A stretch of DNA of 42,076 nt. Source: Candidatus Fibrimonadaceae bacterium. GTDB lineage: Bacteria; Fibrobacterota; Fibrobacteria; Fibrobacterales; Fibrobacteraceae. Positions 22,827 to 30,848 of this stretch are shown here, piece after piece. Position 1 is the stretch's first letter, and every line of letters begins with the position of its first letter. The notes below the pieces were generated by a model. The model worked only from the letters and a program-made list of their open reading frames with translations. It was not told the DNA's origin and did no database searches. The position numbers and the translations under genes are program-made. The DNA is taken from contig JAITFN010000049.1 of NCBI GenBank assembly GCA_031281345.1, positions 1-42,076 of the forward strand, written 5' to 3'.

Positions 22827-23807
22827 CTACACCTCGCTTTTTTCAGATTCATAATAGTTTGTATTTACCCAGCCAGTTTCCCAAGGCTTAGGCTCTGATT
22901 CAGGAACTTTCTTTGGCGGTAGTAAATACTTACGAAACTTCATACCTTTGTGCATTACCACATTGCCTCCACAGGCTTTTTCTATGTATCTAGCCGCAGT
23001 TCTGCAATTACCTTTATTCGGCTCTCTCATTCCGCATTGAATAAGTGCCTCTGTTATAGTTTTGTATTCCCAGCTATTTCTATCTTTATCCCAATCCAAA
23101 CCAGTTGCGATATAGCTTTCTACTGAATCTTCCGAAATGTAATCCAAATTCATTTCGTTTAGCATTTCTTCTTCTTCTTGGGTTAAATGCCATTGTATCT
23201 TTTTCTCATACAATTCTTTTACCTCTGCCCAAACCTGCTGCATATCTATTTTATCTATCATTTTCAATTCTTTTACTGGTATTACCCAAAATCTTGTATT
23301 GCCCGTTGGGTCGTTTAAAAATCCTTTTTCATTGACAGTTCCAGCAAAAACCGTGCGCCTTGTGAATTTCGTTTCTTCCGCAGCATAAGGTTTTCGCAAA
23401 CTATCTTCGCTGTTTGTCAAAAATGCTTTAAGAACGGACATTTCTTTTTTTGTTGTGTTTTCCAATTCCGCGAGTTCTGTAATCCAATAGCCAATTACAC
23501 TTATGCGCGAATCTTTTACATCGGGGTCTAATGTCATTCCTTCGCCAAACCACATTTTACTGCCGCCCCATTCTGCGCCAACCAAGTTTCTTAGGAAAGT
23601 AGTTTTGCCCATACTTTGCCTGCCGTAGAAAACCAACACGCCCCTATTCCTAAAATTATCTTCGCTCTTACGTGCCACAACCGCGTACGCTGAAATCATC
23701 CACCTTACTATTAATATTTTCTTGAATCTATCTGGAAAATTATCTGCGCAAACAACCGCATCGCAAACTTGCTCCAATGGGCTTTTAAATTCCTGCTGTT
23801 GCTCCAA
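22827..23807 (-). CDS. VapE/VirE-family ATPase (phage replication), N-terminus probably truncated
   Basis: Virulence-associated E proteins are helicase-type P-loop ATPases used by phages and satellites in replication. Walker A is YGRQSMGKTTFLRNL (about residues 60-74), the Walker B region is YWITELAELEN, and the sensor block is VFAGTVNEKGFLNDP followed by TGNTRFWVIP. At 326 residues it covers the ATPase part only; many relatives carry an N-terminal primase-like part. The only start near the 5' end is TTG at 23807, with an in-frame stop just before it and no ribosome site at normal spacing. The 5' end runs into a host lipoprotein gene on the other strand, so the gene may have been cut at an element boundary. 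Confidence 0.85.
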   Translation of the reverse strand: MEQQQEFKSPLEQVCDAVVCADNFPDRFKKILIVRWMISAYAVVARKSEDNFRNRGVLVFYGRQSMGKTTFLRNLVGAEWGGSKMWFGEGMTLDPDVKDSRISVIGYWITELAELENTTKKEMSVLKAFLTNSEDSLRKPYAAEETKFTRRTVFAGTVNEKGFLNDPTGNTRFWVIPVKELKMIDKIDMQQVWAEVKELYEKKIQWHLTQEEEEMLNEMNLDYISEDSVESYIATGLDWDKDRNSWEYKTITEALIQCGMREPNKGNCRTAARYIEKACGGNVVMHKGMKFRKYLLPPKKVPESEPKPWETGWVNTNYYESEKSEV

Positions 23808-24959
23808 ATCCTCTCAAAATTCACACTGGCGGCAGGCATTATGCTTGCCTTGGCATTAACTTTTTCCTGCTCTTCGGGTGGCGGCGGTGGGGGCGGTGAT
23901 GATTCGTCCTCGTCTAGGGGCGGTGTTGCTGGCATTGGTAGTAGTAGTTCTGTTAGCGGTAATAGTAGCTCTGTTAGTGAGGGCAGGTCGTCCTCGTCAA
24001 GTGGTGCAACAATCAGTTCCAGTTCCAGCAATAGCGTAAGCATTATTGGCTATTGCGATTATGGACCTATTACCGAGTATGGCGGTGGTTGCTTTCCTAT
24101 GGCTACGGCAGATGACCAGGCTAATTGTGCACAGTGGGGTAAGGTTGTAAGTTCTTGCCCTTCTTCGTCTGGCTCAAAGCCTTCTAGCAATAGCGCAAGC
24201 ATTCTCTATTGCAATTATGGGCTAATTCAAGCAAATGGAGATGGGGGTTGCTTTCCTATAGCTACGGCAGATGACCGGGCTAATTGTACAACAAATTGGG
24301 GTCATCTTGTAAGTTCTTGCCCTTCGTTGGAATATTGTGCTTATGGCAGTAGTACTGGCGGTTGTTCTCCTATTGAAACGGTTACTGATTCAGCTGATTG
24401 TTATCGACGTGGCATAGTTGTAAGTTCTTGCCCTGCTCTCACAGATACCCGCGACAACAAGACTTACGAATGGACAGTAATTGGGAGTTCAATTTGGATG
24501 GCAGAGAATTTGAACTATGCCGTTGAAGGTAGAAAATGCTACTATGACGACCCTGCCAACTGTGCGACTTATGGCAGACTTTACGACTGGGCAACGGCTA
24601 GGACTGTATGCCCTTCCGGCTGGCATTTGCCAAGTAGTAATGAATGGAAAGCACTGAAAGAAACTGTTGGGGCTGCAAGGTATGATGAATTCTTGAAAGC
24701 AGAAAGTTGGGACGGCATTGACCTTTATGGCTTTTCGGCTCTGCCGGGCGGCTACGGCAGCTACGGCTACGACTACGACGACCCCAATCTTGACGAAGCG
24801 AACTATTATTTCCGCGATGTCGGCAAGGCCGGCTACTGGTGGTTATCTGATAAAGTAGGTACCTCAGACAAATACTACGAAAGTATAGGCCAGATGGACG
24901 CATACTCCTTCTTTAGGAGCAACTTGCTTAGTGTTCGTTGCGTAAAGGACTACTACTGA
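23802..24959 (+). CDS. FISUMP-domain lipoprotein (Fibrobacter major paralogous family)
   Basis: This is a secreted lipoprotein with signal KFTLAAGIMLALALTFSC, the lipobox Cys being followed by a Gly/Ser-rich linker. Three Cys-containing repeats of about 45 residues follow (each with YC-x-YG...C-P...SSCP). The C-terminal domain is FISUMP: YEWTVIGSSIWMAENLNYAV, YGRLYDWATARTVCPSGWHL, GFSALPGGYGSYG and finally WWLSDK...LLSVRCVKD. The fold is related to formylglycine-enzyme and C-type-lectin variable domains. The start is uncertain: no ATG precedes the signal, and TTG codons at 23769 and 23802 (both in the string TTGCTCCAA) are the only options, neither with a ribosome site. The 5' end overlaps the VapE gene, so the original start may have been replaced at the junction. 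Confidence 0.85.
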   Translation, partial: LQILSKFTLAAGIMLALALTFSCSSGGGGGGGDDSSSSRGGVAGIGSSSSVSGNSSSVSEGRSSSSSGATISSSSSNSVSIIGYCDYGPITEYGGGCFPMATADDQANCAQWGKVVSSCPSSSGSKPSSNSASILYCNYGLIQANGDGGCFPIATADDRANCTTNWGHLVSSCPSLEYCAYGSSTGGCSPIETVTDSADCYRRGIVVSSCPALTDTRDNKTYEWTVIGSSIWMAENLNYAVEGRKCYYDDPANCATYGRLYDWATARTVCPSGWHLPSSNEWKALKETVGAARYDEFLKAESWDGIDLYGFSALPGGYGSYGYDYDDPNLDEANYYFRDVGKAGYWWLSDKVGTSDKYYESIGQMDAYSFFRSNLLSVRCVKDYY

Positions 24960-24984
24960 GGCGTAGCAAAATCATTTCACATTT

Positions 24985-25006
24985 GGGGCAACCGCAAGGT
25001 TGCCCC
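24985..25006. terminator. Perfect 9-bp hairpin with GCAA loop
   Basis: GGGGCAACC and GGTTGCCCC pair completely around a GCAA tetraloop, 26 bases after the FISUMP stop. There is no T run after it, so it could be a terminator, a mRNA-end stabiliser or a dispersed REP-like repeat. Confidence 0.6.
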
Positions 25007-25032
25007 TACAAATAAATCCGAACCTCGTGCGT

Positions 25033-25064
25033 TTGTGTGTGGTTGTAGGTGTTTTTTCTATATT
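25033..25064 (+). promoter_or_regulatory. Promoter-like region before the GH8 gene
   Basis: TATATT (25059-25064) sits in the string TTTTTTCTATATT, shared with two other host promoters in the window. The best -35 candidate, TTGTGT at 25033, is 20 bases away, so the spacing is poor and the call rests on the -10 string. Confidence 0.45.
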
Positions 25065-25088
25065 ATCCACCAACGGGGGTTAAAGCTA

Positions 25089-27554
25089 ATGGTATTCAAA
25101 TATCTTGTATTAGCAACACTAGCACTTGCAATTTCTGCATATTCTAGCCTTTTGCCCTATCCAAACCCAATGCCCAAAGTGAGCACCTCGTACGACGATA
25201 TTTTGCGCAAAACTTGGGATGGAATAAAAAAACGCAATGTTAATGCCTATAGTACAGGCTTGGTGCACAGGCCCAAATCAAATTCGCCAGACGATGCCGT
25301 TAGCGAAGGCGTGAGTTATGGAATGTTCCTCGCTTTGTATGCAAATGACCAAACTTACTTTAACAGTATATGGAATGCCGGTGAAAAGTATATGTGGAAT
25401 GAATGGGGAGGCTACTACGACTGGCGCAGAAACCCTCAAGGCGGCGATATGGGCGATGGAGGGCCTGCCTCCGATGCGGAACAAGACATTGCCCTGCTTC
25501 TCATTTTTGCAGACCAACTGGTGAAAAACGGAATATGGAAGTCTTATACCAGCACCAAGAGAGCATCTTACTCCGAGCGCGCTCGCCACATTCTGCAAAC
25601 CATAAGAGGCTCTATGATTGACCAAGGTAAATATTTAATGCCAGGTCATTGGGGTGGCGTAGGCACACTTAACCCCGGATATTTTGCGCCTGCTTTTTAC
25701 CGAATTTTTGGCGAATTTGAGCCTGAGCATAAAGCAACTTGGAATGCCCTTATCGATGGCTCTTACGAAGTTATTGCAAAATCTCCCGGATACAGTAAAG
25801 GGCTTGTCCCCGACTGGAGTACATCTTCTGGCGGGAGCACAGGTGGCGCAGGGTACAATGCTTATTTTGGCGGAGATGCTCTATATAGAGATGCTATTCG
25901 CGTATATTGGCGTTTAGCTACCGATTATCTTTGGTATGGGGAATCAAAAGCCAAAACTTTTCTAGACAAAGCAATTAATTTTTTAGAAAGCAAAGGCGGC
26001 CCGAGCAATGCAAACTTCTTTGATATGAGTGGAAACCTGCTCCCAGCATCAGATACCGAAACTCTGGGACTTGGCAAGCAAAATATAGTTCGCACACGCC
26101 GTGAGCATAGCCACTTGACTATGGGAATGTGGGCAGCGGCAGCTATGGGTTCTGGTGGCGCAGCACTTGCCGAAAGCTATAGCGATGAATTGCTCAAATT
26201 CTATAAATCTGGAACAGATTATTGGGGATATGCAACTGACCCTGCGGGTGGAACAGAAGACACTTTGCACAACGAGATGTACTTTGACCAATTCTTGGCT
26301 TGGTTCGGTGCCTCTGTGCTTGGCGGAGCTTTTACAAATGTGTGGGAAGATTTAAAAGACGGCATTCCGCAAGGTCCTCCCGAATGGAAAAAATGGCCTG
26401 TTTTAAGCACTCAAGATATTGATGCGAGCAAAGAACCTTTGAAAGTAACCGCATCATTCACCAACAGTGCCCGTTGGACTGCCACATTCACGAGTGACGC
26501 AAATGGAAGCTCAGTATCGTTTAGCGCAAAATCCGATACAATAAATTTTCTTTGGTATGGGTTATCTAAAGATGAGGCTTCTTATATGCCGCAGGGTTTT
26601 TATACCCTTACAATAAATGCTCCTGGTTTGGATATTCCATATTCTGCCAAAGTATGGCTGGGCAAACCTTATGCGAGCAGTCTAATGGAAAAAAATAGAT
26701 TACTCGTTGACGATTTTGCCGATGGCGACCTTATTCCGTATATAGGAAAAGAGTGGAGGAACTACTTGGATTCCCACGATGGGGCTGGTTCTTCAACTGG
26801 GCAGCTTTCTGTGGGGAGTGATAAATGGCTAAGCTGGAAATACACTTTAAAAGGCAGCGATAACTCTTATGCCGCTCTTGAATGGAACTGCTCCACTCTC
26901 AATGTGAATGGCATAGATTCGCTGATAGTAATTGCCAAAAGCGGCGGCACAAATATAGGAGTTTCTGTTCAATTGATTTCATCTGATTTTAACTTTCCAA
27001 GCGAATATCAGTATTTTGAAGATTCACTCCAACTAACCTCTACGCAAAAAGAATTTAAGTTGCCTATTAAAGAATTCAAACAACGTATGGGTGGAAGCGG
27101 CAAGGATAAAAACAAAACTTTGGAAAAATTGACCGGCATTCGCTTTCACATTCAAAGCGGCAATAACAGCACGGGCACTATAATGGTGGACAAAATGTAC
27201 TTCACTGGAGACGTTTCAAAATTTTATCAATTTAACGAGCCACCACAATACAAAGAACCCACCGCACCAATAGAACCTCCAATGGAAAGACCAACCAAAG
27301 CAATTCGTATTGCACAGCAAGGCAAGGCATATTCAATAAGGAAAAGTTTAGGTATGGTGCATATAAATTTGCAACCGAATATGGCCGGAGCAAGCGCGAC
27401 CCTTATTGATGCAAAAGGAAGAATTGCAAAAAAAATAAACGTGCCGCAAAACGGCGAGCTGAATATTTCAACAAAAGACTTGGCAACTGGAATTTATTTT
27501 GTGGAAGTCAAGAAAGGATCTCAGCGGTTAATACTGACCATTCCGCCCATATAA
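25089..27554 (+). CDS. Secreted GH8 endoglucanase with carbohydrate-binding region and sorting tail
   Basis: It probably cuts beta-1,4-glucan (cellulose or related) outside the cell. A signal peptide (MVFKYLVLATLALAIS) leads into the GH8 catalytic domain, with the general acid Glu73 in VSEGVSYGM and Asp residues in ASDAEQDIALLL (about 127-138). A strand-rich linker domain and a galactose-binding-like domain (from about residue 535, LLVDDFADGDLIP) follow and may bind carbohydrate. The last 80 residues end STKDLATGIYFVEVKKGSQR, which resembles the C-terminal sorting tails of type IX secretion. I start at 25089 because GGGGG lies upstream; the longer reading from 25035 begins before the -10 box. 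Its 3' end overlaps serS by 34 bases, tail to tail. Confidence 0.92.
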   Translation: MVFKYLVLATLALAISAYSSLLPYPNPMPKVSTSYDDILRKTWDGIKKRNVNAYSTGLVHRPKSNSPDDAVSEGVSYGMFLALYANDQTYFNSIWNAGEKYMWNEWGGYYDWRRNPQGGDMGDGGPASDAEQDIALLLIFADQLVKNGIWKSYTSTKRASYSERARHILQTIRGSMIDQGKYLMPGHWGGVGTLNPGYFAPAFYRIFGEFEPEHKATWNALIDGSYEVIAKSPGYSKGLVPDWSTSSGGSTGGAGYNAYFGGDALYRDAIRVYWRLATDYLWYGESKAKTFLDKAINFLESKGGPSNANFFDMSGNLLPASDTETLGLGKQNIVRTRREHSHLTMGMWAAAAMGSGGAALAESYSDELLKFYKSGTDYWGYATDPAGGTEDTLHNEMYFDQFLAWFGASVLGGAFTNVWEDLKDGIPQGPPEWKKWPVLSTQDIDASKEPLKVTASFTNSARWTATFTSDANGSSVSFSAKSDTINFLWYGLSKDEASYMPQGFYTLTINAPGLDIPYSAKVWLGKPYASSLMEKNRLLVDDFADGDLIPYIGKEWRNYLDSHDGAGSSTGQLSVGSDKWLSWKYTLKGSDNSYAALEWNCSTLNVNGIDSLIVIAKSGGTNIGVSVQLISSDFNFPSEYQYFEDSLQLTSTQKEFKLPIKEFKQRMGGSGKDKNKTLEKLTGIRFHIQSGNNSTGTIMVDKMYFTGDVSKFYQFNEPPQYKEPTAPIEPPMERPTKAIRIAQQGKAYSIRKSLGMVHINLQPNMAGASATLIDAKGRIAKKINVPQNGELNISTKDLATGIYFVEVKKGSQRLILTIPPI

Positions 27555-28792
27555 GGTCGCAAAACCTCTGGAATAACGAGCGAGCCGTCTGCTTGTTGGT
27601 ATTGCTCGCAAATTGCAACCATAACACGCGGAGTTGCAAGCCCTGAGCCGTTCAAGGTATGCACAAAGGTATTTTTGCCATTTATCTTTGAGCGGATATT
27701 TGCCCTGCGCGCCTGATAGTCCTCAAAGTTAGAAACAGAGCTAACTTCAAGCCACTTTTTTTCAACAGGGGCAAATACCTCTAAATCGTAGCACTTTGCT
27801 GCTCCAAAACCCAAATCGCCTTTGCAAAGCGAAATAACTCTGTGCGGAAGCCCTAATTCTTGCAAAAGCTTTTCTCCGCAAGAAACCAATTCTTCGTGAT
27901 TTTCGTAGCTTTTTTCTGGGTGGGCAAAGTAAACCATTTCTACTTTGTTGAACTGATGCAAACGTAGCAAGCCGCGAGTGTCTTTGCCATAGCTGCCAGC
28001 TTCTCTGCGAAAGCAAGCCGAGTATGCACACAATTTTAAAGGCAGGTTGCTCTCTGGGATAATTTCGTCTGAGTAGAGGTTTGTAACTGGAACTTCTGCG
28101 GTTGGGATTAAAAATAAATCATCGTTTTTATCGCACCTGTACATATCTTCTTCAAATTTTGGAAGCTGCCCTGTGCCTGTCATTGTTTTGCGAGTGACAA
28201 GGTATGGGGGAATAATCTCTTCAAAGCCAAAACGCTCGCGGTGAGAATCTAAAAACCATTGGAGCAACGCACGTTCAAGCCTTGCGCCCAAACCTCTGTA
28301 AACAGGAAAACCGCTGCCGCTTATTTTTGCACCGCGCTCAAAATCAAAAATGCCGAGTTTCTCGCCCAAAGCTTTGTGGTCAAGGGCTGCAAAATCTATG
28401 TTGCGAGGCTCACCCCAAGTGCGAACAACAGTGTTGTCTTCGCTGCTTTTGCCTTCTGGCACAGAGCTGTGTGCGATGTTTGGTATGCGCAATAGTTTAT
28501 CGGTTTGCTCTTCGTCTATTGAGCGGATTTTTGCATCCAATTCAGAAATTTTATCGCCCACAATGCGCATTTCTTCTACTGCTGAATCTGCGTTTTGTCC
28601 GGCTTTTTTAAGTTCGCCAATTTTTTTGGAAGCGGTGTTTCGTTCTGCCTTTAACTTCTCTGTTTCGGCAATTAATTCCCGCCTATTTACATCAAGCCCA
28701 AGAACTTCATCTATGCTTATGGTAGAGTTCTTTTTCTGCGTTTCTGCGCGGTAAAATTCAGGATTCTCACGAATTTTTTTTATATCTAGCAT
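27521..28792 (-). CDS. serS: Seryl-tRNA synthetase
   Basis: The enzyme charges tRNA-Ser and is essential. The N-terminal arm is a long coiled coil (ETEKLKAERNTASKKIGELK onward) that binds the tRNA's long variable arm. The class II core shows TGTGQLPKFEEDMY, PTAEVPVTNLY, motif 2 CFRREAGSYGKDTRG and motif 3 NGSGLATPRVMVAICEQYQ. The 423 residues and the ending PEVLRPYMGG are normal. It is transcribed toward the GH8 gene, and the two coding regions overlap by 34 bases at their 3' ends. No ribosome site stands out. Confidence 0.97.
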   Translation of the reverse strand: MLDIKKIRENPEFYRAETQKKNSTISIDEVLGLDVNRRELIAETEKLKAERNTASKKIGELKKAGQNADSAVEEMRIVGDKISELDAKIRSIDEEQTDKLLRIPNIAHSSVPEGKSSEDNTVVRTWGEPRNIDFAALDHKALGEKLGIFDFERGAKISGSGFPVYRGLGARLERALLQWFLDSHRERFGFEEIIPPYLVTRKTMTGTGQLPKFEEDMYRCDKNDDLFLIPTAEVPVTNLYSDEIIPESNLPLKLCAYSACFRREAGSYGKDTRGLLRLHQFNKVEMVYFAHPEKSYENHEELVSCGEKLLQELGLPHRVISLCKGDLGFGAAKCYDLEVFAPVEKKWLEVSSVSNFEDYQARRANIRSKINGKNTFVHTLNGSGLATPRVMVAICEQYQQADGSLVIPEVLRPYMGGMVSINR

Positions 28793-28840
28793 AAGGTGGA
28801 ATGTAGAAATTTATTTTCTGCCCTTATTTTTTAAAAAACC

Positions 28841-28869
28841 TTGACAAATTGGCATTATTTTTCTATATT
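28841..28869 (+). promoter_or_regulatory. Sigma-70 promoter, TTGACA-N17-TATATT
   Basis: TTGACA (28841-28846) and TATATT (28864-28869) are exactly 17 bases apart, leaving a leader of about 20 bases with CGGAG before the ATG at 28897. The -10 lies in the shared string TTTTTCTATATT. Confidence 0.85.
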
Positions 28870-28896
28870 TCCTTTACGTTTCCCCTCGGAGTCTCC

Positions 28897-30627
28897 ATGA
28901 ATAGAATTTATCTCTTTTTAATTTTATCCACATTGTCTTTTGCCGCTGGCCCAGCAAAGCCACCTCACCCTGCCACAACAGAAACTAAAAAGCCTTTCAA
29001 TTTGCAGGAACTTTCCACTAAAGATTCTACAGCGACCTTTGAAATATATTCCCGTAGAATTACACTTGTGCAAGATAGCATACTTGCCACAAAAAAAGAA
29101 ATTGAAAACGTCAAGAAAAAAACTGCCAAAGAAATACCATTGAAACCAAAAGGAGAATACGAAAAGCAAGCCGAGTTTGATGCCCGCAAAGTAAAATGGG
29201 AAAAGGAGATTGATGAAAAAGCTCTGCAAAACTCCAAACCTTTAACAGACAGACTAGCCGAACTTGAAAAAGCCAAAAAGCAAATAGAAGAATATCAAAC
29301 CGCGCTTTATTGCACATTAGAAATAAAAACGAGTCCCGAAGCCGCCTCCATTTATTTAAACAAAGAAGAAATTGGCGCAAGCCCCGCTGAATACAACCTT
29401 GCACTCCCAGGATATGCAGTGATAAGAATACAAAAAGAAAACTACGACCCTTGGGACACAACATTAACCCTGCAACCCGCACAAAAACTGAAATTGAACA
29501 TTGCGTTGCAAGAGAAGAGCATTTTCAGCAGTGAGGGCGAAATAAACTTTGCAAAAACCCTCGCTAAAGACACCACTGTAAATGGCTACCACCACCGAAT
29601 AAACAGGGTAAACGCAAGGCTTGCGCAAATAGAATCTGAAATAAGAGTAATTTTTGCAAATTTCCCAAACACATATCCAGCCCTTGAACCCATAAAACCA
29701 GAAGAGACACTTCAAGATTTTGAACGCAGAAGAAACTCTTGGCAATACGAAGGCGAAAGGCAAGCCAATGCGCTAAAACAAAAGTACGATGCCTACAAAG
29801 CAAAACTTGTGCGATCAGTTGAAACTCTTAAAGACAACATAGTGACAACCGAAGCATATTCAATAACAGAAGTTCGCCCAAATGCCCAAATAACACTAGG
29901 CAATTATGATGCGGATAAAGAGCTTTTTGAAATAGATGTTCAAGACACAGCAGATGCTAAAAGCCCCTTCCATTTTGTTGGCAAGGTTAGCATACCAACC
30001 GATACGGCAAAAGTTATGAACCGCAGCACAGAAGGCTTTTTGGCAGGCATAACTTATCTGAACTACCCTTTTATATCTGGCGATTCTTCATATAACCTAG
30101 CAATGAAATATCTTTCGCTTGAACGCAAAAATATGGCTCTAAATGTAGATGGCACCTTTAAGAATATTGGCAAATTTGAAGCTATGGAAGGCTACGGCCC
30201 TTGGAGCATTCACAAAGATTCCCTTTTGAGCGGCTTGCTAAAGCCCCAAGGCTTGGATTTGAACTATGCCCTCAAAGGCGAAAGACCAAAAATAGCGGTT
30301 GCAGAAGCAACTAATGCAACTGGTGAAACTAAATCTAGCGGCGGTCTCGGCTGGCGTGGCTGGACTAGAATTATCACATTCTCCGCAATGGCAAGTGCTG
30401 GAACATTTGCAGTTCTATCGCATTTGAAAGCAGATAAAAACAAAAAGGATTTCGATAAATTAAAAAATGAAGAGCCAAACAATCCAAATAAAAATGATTA
30501 TACGGAATGGTATAACAAGTTAGATGGACACAAAAAAGATACTGAAGAAAATGAAAAACTCAGAACTATTTTCGGCGCAGGTGCTGGCGGTTTCGCCTTT
30601 ATTGGACTCATAACATTCATCTTTTAA
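28897..30627 (+). CDS. Secreted PEGA-domain protein with coiled coils and C-terminal membrane segments
   Basis: A signal peptide (MNRIYLFLILSTLSFAAG) is followed by a charged coiled coil. A PEGA domain lies at about residues 145-200 (CTLEIKTSPEAASIYLNK, GYAVIRIQKENYDPWDTT), a small surface domain often found in envelope proteins. A second coiled coil and a beta-rich region follow. Near the end are two hydrophobic segments (IITFSAMASAGTFAVLS and the last 20 residues, AGGFAFIGLITFIF). I start at 28897 because of the promoter and CGGAG leader; the longer reading overlaps the promoter. The exact role is unknown; an envelope-associated scaffold is a reasonable guess. Confidence 0.8.
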   Translation: MNRIYLFLILSTLSFAAGPAKPPHPATTETKKPFNLQELSTKDSTATFEIYSRRITLVQDSILATKKEIENVKKKTAKEIPLKPKGEYEKQAEFDARKVKWEKEIDEKALQNSKPLTDRLAELEKAKKQIEEYQTALYCTLEIKTSPEAASIYLNKEEIGASPAEYNLALPGYAVIRIQKENYDPWDTTLTLQPAQKLKLNIALQEKSIFSSEGEINFAKTLAKDTTVNGYHHRINRVNARLAQIESEIRVIFANFPNTYPALEPIKPEETLQDFERRRNSWQYEGERQANALKQKYDAYKAKLVRSVETLKDNIVTTEAYSITEVRPNAQITLGNYDADKELFEIDVQDTADAKSPFHFVGKVSIPTDTAKVMNRSTEGFLAGITYLNYPFISGDSSYNLAMKYLSLERKNMALNVDGTFKNIGKFEAMEGYGPWSIHKDSLLSGLLKPQGLDLNYALKGERPKIAVAEATNATGETKSSGGLGWRGWTRIITFSAMASAGTFAVLSHLKADKNKKDFDKLKNEEPNNPNKNDYTEWYNKLDGHKKDTEENEKLRTIFGAGAGGFAFIGLITFIF

Positions 30628-30641
30628 TACGGAGACCAAAA

Positions 30642-30848
30642 ATGAAAAAAATTTTCTCTTATGCCCTGCCCTTTGTAGTGATGTTTTGCGTTTCCCTGCT
30701 TTTCTCTTGCAAATCCAATCTTGAAATGCCAGAATCTCCAGATGAAAAATTCGGTTCTTCTTCGTCAAAAAAATCTTCATCTTCAGTAGCTAGAAGTTCA
30801 TCATCTTTAGTGTCAAGTTCCTCTAGTTCTGGAGCTAAAAATGATTAA
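30642..30848 (+). CDS. Short lipoprotein: signal plus Ser-rich linker only
   Basis: This 68-residue ORF has a lipoprotein signal (FVVMFCVSLLFSC) followed by a Ser-rich linker (SSSSKKSSSSVARSSSS) and then stops. Larger lipoproteins in this window carry a functional domain after exactly such a linker, so this looks like a truncated copy or a very small surface lipoprotein. CGGAG lies upstream, and the stop overlaps the ATG of the next gene. Confidence 0.65.
   Translation: MKKIFSYALPFVVMFCVSLLFSCKSNLEMPESPDEKFGSSSSKKSSSSVARSSSSLVSSSSSSGAKND

Noticed and set aside
24820-24959. The FISUMP C-terminus as the variable repeat of the DGR
   Set aside because: Protein layout matches the template, but the DNA differs at many positions where the template is not A (for example GTT/GTC and AGT/TTA), so it is not a recent copy of this template.
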